Made by a program: the position numbers and the translations under genes. Below the pieces are notes generated by a model. It made no database searches. It was given only the letters and a program-made list of their open reading frames with translations, and was not told the DNA's origin. From Rotaria macrura (lineage: Eukaryota > Rotifera > Eurotatoria > Philodinida > Philodinidae), in assembly GCA_900239685.1 (NCBI GenBank), contig OENT01000025.1:285274-349273 (forward strand): 64,000 nt of DNA, written 5' to 3'. Of this stretch, positions 28,881 through 41,101 are shown one piece after another. Each line of letters begins with the position of its first letter. The first letter of the stretch is position 1.

Positions 28881-30140
28881 AGAAGTAAATCTACACTTGA
28901 ATGAGATTAACTAGAAATCGACGAATCAGAGAAAAACTAGATTGAAATTTTGAAAACGAAATCTCAAGAAGATCTTTTGTAGGATTCTGACTTTGAACAC
29001 AATTATTCAACGGGACACATGATTCTCTCTCCATCTATGAGTGGTTAAGTTCAAGAATTTGTTCCATTCTGAAAATATAAGTGGTTTCTAGAGAACCCTG
29101 ATCTCGGCTAACTTGCACCACATTGCTCATAGAAGGGCTCCAAGCAGGGTTAATTGCTCATGTTGAGTTTCGTGGTTAGGTTTGTTTTCTGCGTCAAACT
29201 CTCTATTAGTACTGGGTTGAGATTTACCGCATACGTTGCCCATGAGTAACTTTTCGCGAGAACTATCAGATGTTGAAAATTTTGGTTCCAGTGCTACTGG
29301 ATAGTTTAAAACAGAAAAAAGCATCAGTACGAGTAGGGGCTACAACGAATCTTGAGAATATTTGAGATTTGCCACAAAATCTTTCAGATTTAGAGTTGTG
29401 TTTGGATTGGGTATCTTGACTTGAATGGGGCCAAGCTCTTAAATGCGTAATTTACGATAGCTACTATCGCTTAATTTAGTTTAGATTAAGAATTCTTGAT
29501 GGGATATATCATTGGTATTTGGACTTGGATTTGGGATTTAGTTGCAATCTAACATGACTCCAACTTTGTAGTCGTGTTACCTTGAAGCCAATTTGAAACT
29601 ACCAAATCCCAACTCGAACGTTACAGGCCAAATGCCAGATCTGCATTTACAGAAAATCCTAACCATTTCATATTAATTTATAAAACATGAGATTCTTGTT
29701 CACGCCTGTGAGCGTTTATCTTAAAAGGCATAATCGTACTTGGGTAATTTAAGATGAAACCAAATTCTAAATCCTAATTCTAGTTGAGAATAAACCCAAA
29801 TATTTCGTACTAACTCTCAAGGAAGGTGGTCTATCGCAACCTTAATCAAAGAACTCAACACGAGCAATTAACCCTGTTTTGACCCCTTCTATGAGCAGTG
29901 TGGTGCAAGTTAGCCGCAACCAGGGTTCTCTAGAAACCCCTTACATTTTCAGCAGGGAAAAAACTCTTACACTTAACCACATATAGATAGAAACAGAACG
30001 AAGTTTCCTATTGAATAATCGTGTTCAAAGTCGAAATTCTACAAAAGATCTTCTCGAGATTTCGTTTTTAAAATGTTAATCAAGCTTTTCTCTAATTGGT
30101 CGATTTCTTGTTAATCGCATTCGAGTGTGGATTTACTTCT
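28881..30140. mobile_element. Element with 303-bp inverted terminal arms
   Basis: The arm at 28881-29183 is an inverted copy of 29838-30140, at roughly 80-85 percent identity by eye. Both ends share the exact ten bases agaagtaaat/atttacttct. The 650-bp centre carries no long open frame. This is the layout of a non-autonomous foldback-type or long-TIR DNA transposon. I could not identify a target-site duplication, and arm divergence suggests an old insertion. The flanking FG-GAP pseudogene ends near its left side. Confidence 0.75.
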
Positions 30141-30248
30141 TCTCTCCTTCTCTAGTTTTCTTTCTATACTGAAAATTTCAGGTCACCAGCTGCATCCGTT
30201 CGGGAGATATTCCTTTTACAATTTTCTACATCCGCTTCTGTCGCGGGC

Positions 30249-30283
<35 letters not shown>

Positions 30284-30936
30284 CGCTCAAACTGTATGCG
30301 CATAAGTTTTTGGATAGAAATATGCGGTTTCACATTCTTAGAAGGATTAATAACTTTCAATGTATTTTTATGCATGCGTAAGTATTTTGAGGTACTTCTA
30401 TGTGTTTCAGAGCATTACTATGTTTCTGAGTAATAGGCATACATTAGAAATGACCAGAAAATCGGTACGCATTCTGAAATACGAAATCAATCCTCTGGTC
30501 AAGAGACAACATATTCCATGACGAGGCTTACACATACGCTAACAGACACACACATACACGAATCATCACAGTCCATGAACATTCTCAGGGTTATTTTTAA
30601 ATCACTGATTATCCAATCATCTGAATAATATTGATCGACGCATTTTGAACAGAAACGTTTCTTATCGTTCGAGTCTTTTTCTGTCTATTAATCAATATTG
30701 TGTAAATTTATTTAGTATTAGTATGTTTTCATTGTCTTTAGACAACTAGAACTGAAAACAACTTGTAGTGAATTATCTCCCTGTAGTAAACAAAGAAACG
30801 ATTCAGTTGGTTCCATTTCGATTTACAATGAAATTCGTACACTGCTCTACGTATATACTCTAATAAAAGAAGCAAAACAAATGAAAGATAAATATGAAAA
30901 AACCCGTTCAAGATTTTGAATATAGTTGCAGTCTCA
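30141..30936. other. Spacer between inverted-repeat element and STRA6-like pseudogene
   Basis: Contains the (TA)n microsatellite and no recognisable exon. The lower end may include decayed 3' sequence of the STRA6-like locus, but no similarity could be seen. Confidence 0.4.
30249..30279. repeat. (TA)n microsatellite
   Basis: About 15 uninterrupted TA units. Similar tracts lie near 41525, 46777, 47531, 49259, 50608 and 51025, so this is a common class in the window. Confidence 0.95.
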
Positions 30937-33308
30937 TCAAGAAATTTTGAGAGAACTCTGAACAATACGAAAACTGTGAATCCATTTCAATGAAGAAAAA
31001 CGACAGAATCTTATCAAAAGTAAGCAATTGTCATCAATCAGATTAGAATCTGTTTCTTGAATGATGCTCACTCTGATGACCGAAATTCGCCGATGAAATA
31101 TGGACAATCGTTCACGTTTACTGTTGTCATCATCATCGAGATCGATTAACCCTTGTAATTCATCCACATGTAACGTGTTCAGATAAGCTTTTCGGGAAAA
31201 GGCAATCATCAGAAGCGCACCAATAGGAGACCTTAGTATCACTTTCGGAAAACTTACAGGATCTCTTTTGACGTTCCATTGCAACCAACTTGTTCGCATC
31301 TAATAGCTGATCGAATTTTTGACTTTGCTCGCATTTTCTCAATTTTAATTCTGTCTCGAAATGCACTACGAATACTAATAGAACAAAGCTGCAATGAGAA
31401 CACTTTCTATGAATATAGCCGCAGTACGCACTAAAAGTCACTGTCAGACATTTCTAATTTTCGACCCAGTGATGAATAATCCAAACAACACATGTATATG
31501 ATTCCAGCGACGATACTCTACAGCAAACGACCAACCGACGAGACAAAGGCGAGAAATTCATCGAAAAAGAAATTGAAATAAATGAAAATCATCAATATTC
31601 GACAATTATTGATAGCAAGAACTTCGCCACCATGCTGAAGAAATGCGTAGCAAGTGACTGTTTCATTGAGATAGTATTTAAAATAGACGAACAGAACAAC
31701 AAGAATGAGAGGCTTGAGAATCCTTTCAAAAAGTCATAATTTACCATAGGTTATTAAAGACTCAACAGAAATCCAGAGTAGAACTGCAAAGAAAGCGGTA
31801 AGAATGTAACCACACATGAGATATCCAATGATATAACCAACAAAATGAATATTTCTAGTCGAGTAGGATACATAATTTGAACATTTTCGTCGAGGAATCT
31901 AGCTGCCACTGCTAAGAAATACTTGAAAAAGATTTTGGCGAATATTCCTTAATAACGTGAGTCATTGAATCATAATCACAAGAACTGTTGTCACCAAAGC
32001 TAATAGGCACGGCCGTGTTAAAGATGGCACAGGGACTTCTTTTAGAGTCGAATCAGCTCGTCCAGTCTTGGTACTTGAATTGCCATTATTCAGCTATTCA
32101 TATAAACATATGTCAAGAATTGTTGTAGAATAATTCGTAATCCACCAAGCTAATGCAATATGAAAACTCACGCACGAACAGTAAGAAAGAAAAGAAGCAA
32201 AACAACCCATGAATATATGCAACGTATTCGAGTGGAAAACTGAAAGTCGTCTCACCATTGATAGATAAACATAGGCAGAAGTCAAATAATCGCATGATGA
32301 CTGCGTGGTCGTTGATCGATCAGAAGGAAAAGAGAGCGGAAATGGAACATACCTGGAGAATTCTTCCCAGACACCTGCAGAAGAAAGCGTTCTTCGTGGT
32401 TCGATATCATCGGCAGTCGCTGTTGGACGGACGAAAACGTCTTTTTGGATCGTTGAAGAATTCTTTCGATTAATAGAAAGAGCATTAGAATGCAAGCATA
32501 GGCTAAAAATAAGTGCCGAGGTATGGCTATACACAATTGAATAGCAAGTAGAGTGGAGCCAGTGGCATAGTTGTCAAATTATGCACCCTATTGGATTACA
32601 TTCGATGAAGTCAAGTAATCTTTGAGTGTCACATAAAAATCTGTCTGAAACATTCCTTGATTAACAATTGTCATTGAAAAATCCAGCCACGAATAGAGCG
32701 TACCACATGTTAACGGGATGATAGTGTCGAGATAGACTGCAACCAATCGAGGATAGTATCGAAAGTCGATGATGACAACTTCGACTATGCGTCTTAAAAA
32801 GTTGATAATAACGCCATCATCACTACCAGTTGAGGAGCTATTAAAAAAGCTGTTCACAATCGTAAAACGTGCATCGATATAAACAGTAAAGACCACCGCG
32901 GTGAATTTAAGATTGACTTGCGAGAGAAAGACGGCTGACATCGGTGAAGTAATGCGTTCATGTCATTTTTGTTGAAACAGAGATAATCTTTTCGTTCGCA
33001 AAATAAAAATCAGAATGAAGAAGCAAGTTATCGGAATTGTTATAATATTAAAATCTTTCATTTCTATTACAAGACAAATAGAATTCGGTTCGTAGAAAAG
33101 GTGGCATTACATTCTTATCTTGATAGACCATCTCATTATGAATCGAATGCAGTATCGACAATTTAGCTACTAACGTACCACCTGAAATGACTACGAAGAG
33201 TGTAGCCATAACACACGAAGTCGAATTCACTGACTTTTTCACGTGGCTAGCAAATAAATTCACTCGTTTGGAATCTTTCGGTTGCTTTCTAAATTCAGTG
33301 TTTTCCAT
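30937..33308 (-). pseudogene. STRA6-like retinol-receptor pseudogene
   Basis: Minus-strand fragments follow the order of STRA6, the multipass receptor that takes retinol from its carrier. An N-terminal piece (33308 to about 33100) starts MENTEF. Next come DFRYYPRLVAVYLD and GTLYSWLDF (near 32700), LLAIQLCIAIPRHLF (near 32510), FSFPLEYVAYIHG (near 32200), TRPCLLALVTTVLVI (near 31990) and IHFVGYIIGYLMCGY (near 31830). The diagnostic NNCRILMIFIYFNFFFDEFLAF then SSLGRKLE (near 31480-31590) match the C-terminal part. In-frame stops lie at 32588-32590 and 32579-32581, probably 31962-31964, and 31518-31520; a frame change follows near 31445. Two stops nine bases apart with no acceptor between them are hard to splice out. 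Family assignment is by remembered pattern only. Confidence 0.6.
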
Positions 33309-34073
33309 AGTTTTGCCATTGATAACACTGATGTCAGATAAGGCTGAGTAGAGCCAAAAGTAAAAAGAAACAAGAAAATTTTCTGTCTAAACCTAAAGAT
33401 TTAAACCTGAATTCAAACTGGACTCCAATAAAGCATTTTGTCAGATAAATTCAACATATAAACACCGTGCTAATCAATGATCGAACTTCGATCATCGAAG
33501 CACAACTGTTCCAAAGCCTCACACAATATGTTTAGATATGATTAGTTTTGATAAGATCAATACATACAGAAGAATACTGATTTCGAAGTCAACTTATATT
33601 CGATTTTTTGTAAGTAACTTGTCTCTGATACACTTCTCCCAGATAAACATCCCTGTATGAACCATCATCTCGACTTTTGATTGAGAACAGTCACTGCTAC
33701 AGTTTCTCACAAATATCATGGTTTCTCCGTTGGCTCATACGTTGCATCGGTATTTTATATATCGATATAGAAGAAGGAATCTTTATCGTCCTTTTGAATC
33801 AAATGCCTGCAGGGAAAATACATCAGACATTTCTCTAACGATAACATTTGCAGTGGAAGCTTTAAAGATGTCAATGATAAAGTAGTTCGGTGAGCATTTC
33901 AGTCTTATCAGGTAGAGAGCGAATCGTCGTTCATTCGATGTAAGAGAAATGGTCATTAGGTGATGTACTCTTGCTCTTAGATTTTCGTATTTTATTAGTA
34001 TTGATTGACAATTTTATTTCAAACCCACCAAAAGAATGTCAGAGTTCTCATATGGTCTATGCTATACCAGCAT
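33309..34073. other. Spacer, no gene seen
   Basis: Upstream of the STRA6-like pseudogene and before the MITE. No supported exon or RNA gene on either strand. Confidence 0.4.
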
Positions 34074-34075
34074 TA

Positions 34076-34474
34076 AGTATGCACCAGTGCCAGTTAGATG
34101 CATACCGGTCCGATTGGTGACCAGTCCGACTGGGTACCGGTTCAAGTGGGTGACCCAGTCGGACTGGGTACTTATATAATTCAACTCATGTTCAAGAGTA
34201 GATAATATAATGTATTACCATAATTAAGTTATTAACTATTGATTGAGTCATAGGTCATTTAAACAGCTACCTAGCCAGACTGGCACCCAGTGAATTAGAT
34301 ATGTTTGCATAACTCATGCATTCCTGACTCTATATTCCTTAAAATTACTTGCCAAGGGTACCCCTATTTATTTGATTATGAATCGAGCGATCTAGACACC
34401 CAGTCCGACTGGGTAAAAGACTCAGTCGGATTAGGGTACTAGTCTTCAGTTTTTAACTGGCACGGGCGCATACC
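34076..34474. mobile_element. Tc1/mariner-like MITE with TA flanks
   Basis: A 399-bp non-coding block. Its left end (agtatgcaccagtgccagtt) is an imperfect inverted copy of its right end (aactggcacgggcgcatacc). Each end abuts a TA dinucleotide (34074-34075 and 34475-34476), the duplication made by Tc1/mariner-type transposases. Inside, several copies of the near-palindrome cagtccgactgggt lie in both orientations. GC content is visibly higher than the surroundings. No transposase is present, so it would depend on one supplied in trans. Confidence 0.7.
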
Positions 34475-34476
34475 TA

Positions 34477-35583
34477 ACCAATATCGCTCTCTGTTTTTTT
34501 CCGTACTGTAGCTAGCTCGCATTGACTTAAAAGTTATGTAGACAGTTTCAGAGAACTTCTATTTTTCGTTGTGGTGCGAGTAAGGATACACATCGAGCTG
34601 GTGCATGAAAGAAAATGAGATTGTCAGAAATGGTATGAAAAGCCCTGAAAAATCATTATGTCGATCGAATCCATCGGGTTGAAGGGGATAGTAGGGAAAA
34701 AATCATGCTTAACAATGTGTTGTCTTTAACATATAAAACTGAAATCAGACACACAATCGAAAACTTTAACACCAAAATTGAATAAAATTTAAGTGTCAAT
34801 AAAATTTCTAAATTTTGTCCATTGGTGATTATGTATGCTATGTAATGACAACAGAAGTCAAGGGTTACAATTGAATACTGCAAACTTTTAATAAAAGGAA
34901 TTAATCTCGAACCTAAGCAATACACATTTTAAATTTTCAAGACATGTATTATCATTGGTTCTATCTTTATTTGTATTTACTTTCGGTCTGTCTTGACCAA
35001 AGACAGTCTAGTGCCTATTAATCTCATTCATATATACATTCTGAATTCAATACAAAAGTGAAGCCTAAATTGTTCGTGTAATTTTTTACAATTCATCGTT
35101 TGGATTAACTCAAATCTGCATTCGATACATTAAAATTTAATGACACACTAAAAAACTTGAAAATCATTTATTCCAACTGTTGTGTAGCAACATGTGGGTT
35201 TTAAGATTTGAGAGATAATTCCTTACCCTTAAACCATATCTACACCAGGGTAGAGACTTGATACCAACACTTTGAGAGGAACTCAAGTCCATTGGATATT
35301 GCTGCTCAGATATTGGTGAGTCAGTCGAGGGAACCTATCTAGTTTTGTTCATGATTTCTAGACTTTTATCGCATTAACAAAAAGGAAAGATCTTTCTTTC
35401 AACTCACCAATCACACATTTCGAATCTTAGCGAAAAAATTAGTCAACTCTAAACCGTTGTAATTGATATCGATAAATTCTATTCTATGTCATTATTCAAA
35501 ACTAACTTTATTTTATTGAATAGAACAAAAGATAATACGAAGTTTACAGAAACGGATAATGAAACAAGTTTTAATTATCAAAC
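34477..35583. other. Spacer, no gene seen
   Basis: Between the MITE and the 3' end of the GH116 pseudogene. The longest frame (about 89 codons, - strand, 34656-34925) has hydrophobic runs but no recognisable family. Confidence 0.4.
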
Positions 35584-37094
35584 TCAATGGTAAGTGTGTG
35601 TTTGCTTATCGCTTGTCGGCGATAATATCACTCTTTCTAGTAGATGTTTGCTAGGTTTTCCTTTGATTCCGAAACAGTCTATTTCAATACTACCGTAAAC
35701 AACTGTTACGTGTACTTTTGTTTTACACTCAAAAATGTAGCATGAACCCCAAGAGTATCCATTCGACCAAAAGAATACGCCAGTTTTATCACTGAATAGC
35801 ATCGTTCGTGCCACAACTGAATAATGAAAGTCAGACCAAGCTAGTAGTGTTGTCCAGTTTGTCATAGACCGTCCACAATGATTTCCACATTCCGGTTCAC
35901 TAAATGAATTTCGTTTAAGACCATCGAAGCGATCTCGAATGCTTTGGACACATTTTAAACCTTCCGGTGTTTGATTTTCATAGATCATATTACATGCAGC
36001 TGTATATTCAAAGCCCGCCATTGATTCGGAAAAATATTGGAATGGATATTGTAGACGTCCACGAGGCCATGATTGTCCTTTATCATGTAGGGTCCCATCA
36101 GTACTAAACTGATAGTAAAATAAGACTTCTCAACCTAATTAAATTTTCTAAAAAAAAACATTTATTATACTTACATCATCCCAAAAGTCGAGTACAGCAT
36201 GATACCATGCATTTGAGATAGATGATAAACGATAAGTAACGATGGTATTTTGTGAATCAATTAATGCTGTTAAAGCAAACGTTCCTCATACTGGATCATT
36301 TGGATCAATATTAGTTGAACTCATATAGATACCTTTTAATTGTCCAGCTAAATCTTCACGATAAGCATTGTTATTATTTTTAGCTCCAGTAGGAACATAA
36401 TCACCATCACCAGCAATAACATATTTACTGCCATCTTGTCCAACGAGATTTCTCATTGATCCACATCTACTAACATCAAACGGTTCATTTGTTATATTTT
36501 TTACTTCATAGTATTGAACAGCGATTGGAATACCACTTGATTCGACATCGGCCGGTATAAATGGATTAAAGCCTTTAATCTGAACTTGTATCTAAGACTA
36601 TAGAATAGTCGATGTTATTTTTCCGATTATAGAGTAAACTACTTGTACACGAATACCTATAGGCATCTTGCTATCCGATAAATTGACGATACCAAATGGA
36701 TAGGCAGCATCAAATGATGCTTGCCGAAATCGAGGCAAGCCATGATGATTACATGCACGTCCTTCATAATGTAAATGTTCAGTAGAATGAACAGGACCAG
36801 TAAGTGCTTTTGTTATTTTACTTGATGCCGATGGTTGATTAACAAATACAGAAAAGAATGGTGCATCATTACCTGTTGTTACTGTACTATATTTTTTGCA
36901 GGCTTATTTTCTATCTCCCAATCAGGTAATTCTCCACGTCCACCTAAACTTACTGTGCCCGTACCAATACCACCAATTGGAAGTGCAATATTATATGAAT
37001 GATCTTGATCGTAGTGTTTTAGTATTGGCCATGGTTGACTTAGATCTTCTGTTAAATATAATGCATGAATACACGAGAACAAGAATATAATCAA
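35584..37094 (-). pseudogene. GH116 glycosidase (GBA2-like) with catalytic core deleted
   Basis: The 5' part has a signal-peptide-like start (MIIFLFSCIHALYL), then the GH116 N-terminal motif LPIGGIGTGTVSLGGRGELPDWEIENKPAK, quoted here as two adjacent motifs, LPIGGIGTGTVSLGG and RGELPDWEIEN. The N-domain continues to DFWDD and FSTDGTL. The sequence then passes directly to the C-terminal end of the catalytic domain (YPFQYFSESMAGFEY, GNHCGRSMTNW, WGSC). The intervening several hundred residues, which carry the nucleophile and acid/base of this family, are absent. A frameshift sits at the A6 run near 36893-36900. TGA replaces an expected Trp codon at 36286-36288. The motifs resemble bacterial or fungal GH116 enzymes more than animal GBA2, suggesting past horizontal transfer. 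Lies 215 bp downstream of EXOSC9 on the same strand. Confidence 0.75.
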
Positions 37095-37309
37095 GTTACG
37101 ATTATTCTTTACATAATGTGCGCTATATTCTATTTACTGCAGTAATATAAAAATTTCTTAGTTTTGGTTTTTTCATAGATAATAAAGATACAAGCAAGCT
37201 GTATATTACAAGACAAACAAACAAAGAAAGTTGATAAATAAAGTGCATATCACATAATTTAAAAAAAAACGATGAAATTATTATAGATTTGATAAGATCA
37301 TTCATTGTC

Positions 37310-39949
37310 TTATTCATTATCTAAATAGAAAAACGAGAATACATTGAAGTGAATATTGGGGAAAAAGACTCTTACCAGTATCTAAGTCACTTGCTGTCTT
37401 ATCAAAATTCGTAGCTGTTATTGTCGGAATATCTCCACTTAATGATAAACGATCGAGAGCCGGCATAAGTAAGAGCTATAGAAATTTGTGTTAAAAGATA
37501 TGTTTTTAATAGCTTGACATTACTTACCGAAACATTACTTTCGATAGGCAATGGTAGTATTTCTGATTTTCTTAAAACTGAATCTTCATTATCACTTGAA
37601 CAGCTACTGTTTTCATCTTCATTGCTATCTGTACGAACAATCGATGGTTGAGTATGTGTAATTGGTTCATTTGTTCTTAAATATACCGTAGAAAATACTT
37701 CGTAAAACTACTTTTACTTATTTTAGGAATCATCGTAGATAAGATTCTAACGAATATTTTGAAAGACAAAGTTAATTCTTTTAACTCATACTTCTCTAGC
37801 CTTTTACTCAACATCACCAGCATTCTAGAATAGAAAGTGTTTTGGTTCTGATTTCGGTGACATTGCTCTACAAATCTAAGCTAGACAAAGATTTCGATTC
37901 TTCTTTAGTGTGAATAGTCTTTTCTATGGATGGATTAAAATGCAGAGTATAGAAAAGTAGTTCTTGTATGCTTGTTGCATTTTTTTTCAGTTCTTGATTG
38001 TTGTCTCAAAACTTTAATCAGTACAAGTGAAAATAAATTACTAATATATAAGTTTCTATCGAATAAAATTTATGCGCATTGGGTTTGAAGCATTTTTCAA
38101 AAATCTTTTAAACTTATATTTAAAGTCTGATTCTTCGCAACTATAATGGTATTTTGTCAAAGAGAAAAATGCTTATAATTATAAAGGTCTTCACTTAAAG
38201 AAGTAGAACGAGTGGAAAATTCCATAGTCTAATCAGTAATTAATTGCGTCCTAAAGACATCAAACTAAATAAGAGAAATACATTTTCCTTTGTCTTCAAC
38301 AATTTCCCAATTTCTGATATTCGTACTTTGACTCATTGATTCTAAAAAAAGAACATAATCATGTTGGAACTAAATATTCAGCCAATCTGTGCAGAAATTC
38401 TCTAATGTTCTTCCTATTTAATTTCAAATCATGATAGTAATGTGGCAATTTGTAACAATAAAGCTATTTGCTTTTTGAATAAATTTCGACAGATTCAAAC
38501 AGCTAGAATAGAGAAGCGAATCAGAGCTTTTGAATGATTGGATCGATACGAAAAATGAAAATTTTTCAAAGTTTTAAGAACGCAAGTATCACATGTTTGT
38601 TTAGAAGTACTTTCGAATAATAACTTCATTGGTATGAACACCAAAAATCCATGTAAAGAAAGAATAATCAATTGATCAAAAGAGATGCTCTGGTAGTCTG
38701 AGAATAAATTGTGCACTAACGTACTTATAATAATCGGTTACTACTTGTCGAATGTGATCAGTTAATTCAAGGACTTTCTTAAATGCAAGTTTTTTACATA
38801 ATTCAATTTGTTCTCGTTTTAATCCTAGTTTTCCACCCATATGTATTCCACATATTTCTTTATTTTGATTCATTGATATAGAAAAAAACCCATCCATAAG
38901 ACGTTCTTCATCAGCAGTTGGATCAATCAATGCATATCGACTAATATACGTATTAAGACATGATAAATAAAAAATAGTTAAAAAAAAGCATTTGAATCAA
39001 TCAATTTACCCGTCCACGAAGAACGCAAATAGAACATTAATCGGAAAATGTAGAATACGTAACGGATGGGGTCGACGTTCAGCTGATGAAAACTATCGTA
39101 GTCAAATTTAATGAACTTTTTTTTTTATTGTCATTGTAAATAAATGTAGGATAAACTTAGCTAACCATTCGGATATTTGATCCATGTACAGATACTTCTG
39201 GTAGACTAAACAAAATTAGTAATACAATACAATTAAATATCTTCAAAAACTAACCGAAAATGATACAAGGAACAAAGTGTAGCAATGTTAGCACAATCCA
39301 AAATATTCCCACAATTATTTATTACAGTAAGGTCGATTTTAATCGACCATACCTTAGAAAAAACGAAGCCAAATTTTGAAAAATCAATATGTTAATTGAT
39401 TTACTAATTCTCCCGAATTAATACATAATGATTCAAGATCAACACAATTGGAATGACGAATGTTTTGTTCTAGAATACCATTCAATTCTTGTACAAATTC
39501 TTGATGTCTTTATATGGAGAAAATCGTCATTTTATAAAGAAAAGAAAAATTAGCAACTAACTTCCAATTTTCTAAATTAATCAATGGAATTTTCGACATA
39601 TCAAGATGAATACGAATATATCCTTCCGATGTACGTGATTCTTTCGGCTTAGTTATACGACATGATGCTTGTGCGATGATACTAAACAGCAAGCAATTTA
39701 TATTACAGAAGCGAATTTCTCTATAGGTTACCGTGTTCGACCGAGAGTAACACAAACATAACCAGGATGTGAACGGAATTCGATATCAACTGAACGAGTT
39801 TCATCGATTGTTCGACAATCCAAACGCTGATGTGGAAGATGAAAAGCTGAATTTTTGTTTTAATCAATCGTCTCATAACTCACTTTACGATCATGAATAC
39901 ATTTTAATACAACTTTACGTTCAATGGTTGAACATATTAATTCTTTCAT
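37310..39949 (-). CDS. EXOSC9: Exosome complex component RRP45 (EXOSC9)
   Basis: About eleven exons encoding roughly 370-380 residues. Supported joins include 39884-39949 to 39732-39826 and 39562-39681, and a last coding exon ending at 37310. The N-terminus MKELICSTIERKVVLKCIHDRK reads into RLDCRTID, matching the RNase PH fold of EXOSC9. Further matches are RHSNCVDLESLCINSGE, VWSIKIDLTVINNCGNILD, LPEVSVHG and LIDPTADEERLMDGFFSISMN. The C-terminal tail is acidic and serine-rich (SNEDENSSCSSDNED), as in other RRP45 proteins. It is a structural ring subunit of the RNA exosome, in nucleus and cytoplasm; EXOSC9 itself is catalytically inactive. A 1049-nt intron (37676-38724) precedes the acidic tail. 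The ATG directly follows CTTTAG. Confidence 0.92.
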
Positions 39950-40265
39950 CTAAAGAAAGAAATTAACTGATTTGATTCTAGTTTTATTTGACTTTTTTTA
40001 TTTTCATCATGTTCGAAAGTAAAAGAATAAATGGTTTACAATATCGTTAGAGAGAGAGAGAGTGAGTGAATGAGACAGAGAAAATGACAAGTAATTATCT
40101 TTTAACACAAAAAAGTTTAAATGAACGAAAAAATATATGCGCGTACTAAAAATAAACGTGATCATTATTAACAGAATCTTATGTTTTATAACACTTACAA
40201 TCTATTAAGTTTTATCCGATCGCTAGAAATTTGTACAATACTTCTTCCATATTTGACATAGATAT

Positions 40266-41101
40266 CTACAAATCTTTATCGACATGATTAACTAGTGTCT
40301 TAAGTTTTTCCCATTGATCAACAGTTAAACTGATGCCTAAATATAACAAATAAAAAAAACTAGACTTTACAATAGAATAAAAAGCATTTTTCGAAACGGA
40401 TTCTCGAGTGATGAGACTTTTCAAAGAGTAATCAATGTACTTGTAAGAAAGCCCTACTGAATAGTTTCGAACTCCATCAAAAACCTGTTTCATGTGCCCT
40501 GGAGAACAATAAAAGACATTATCGTACAAAACAATGGGCCTTCATTTTGGTAACTCTCACAAGTCGAAATAATATTATCAGTTGCCTCGCGTCTTCTTCT
40601 CTGAAATATCTGACACCTTTGAAGGAATCAAAAGTTTATATAGTACCTTTTTTACCAGGCTTGTGTACACCATTATCATCATAGTATTCTCGAATATTGA
40701 TGTATGGTTTGCCTTTAAATTGACTTACGGATATATAACGTAATTTGCTGAGCTAGAAAAAAATATATTCATCAATTAAGTCAATAGGAAATTTTTCAAG
40801 ACAACTTACTTCATAAAGTCGCTCACCATTGGGTCCTGATATTGAAGTTACACTATCGTCATCCGTTGTATTATTTGTTTTAACTCGTTTCGCAGGTGGC
40901 TATCAAACATGAAAAATACATACACAGTTTGAAAAAGAAGAATGATTTTGTTTTTCTGATACTACTTACATCTTCCTTTTTATTTGAACTCTTCTTCTTC
41001 GATTTTGCTGATGTTGATCCCTTGGTCTTTTCTTCATCGCTAGCCGAATTCTTGTGTTCATCTGAGTCCGAAGCATCGATAAATTCTTTTGATTTAGGCA
41101 T
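40266..41101 (-). CDS. SUB1: Transcriptional coactivator PC4/SUB1
   Basis: Four exons: 40970-41101, 40810-40899, 40647-40752 and 40266-40336. They give 132 residues against 127 in human PC4. The start [15 protein letters not shown] and the Ser/Lys-rich N-terminus match the regulatory region, which in the family is a casein kinase II target. The C-terminal single-stranded-DNA-binding domain reads [21 protein letters not shown], then [14 protein letters not shown]. It binds ssDNA in the nucleus, bridges activators to RNA polymerase II and acts in DNA repair. Intron 3 is 310 nt; the others are about 60-70 nt. A TTATTTCAG lies about 40 nt upstream of the ATG. EXOSC9 starts 316 bp downstream on the same strand. 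Confidence 0.95.

Noticed and set aside
36286-36288. TGA in the GH116 frame as a selenocysteine codon
   Set aside because: The aligned residue is Trp in the family, other lesions are present and no SECIS-like structure was seen.
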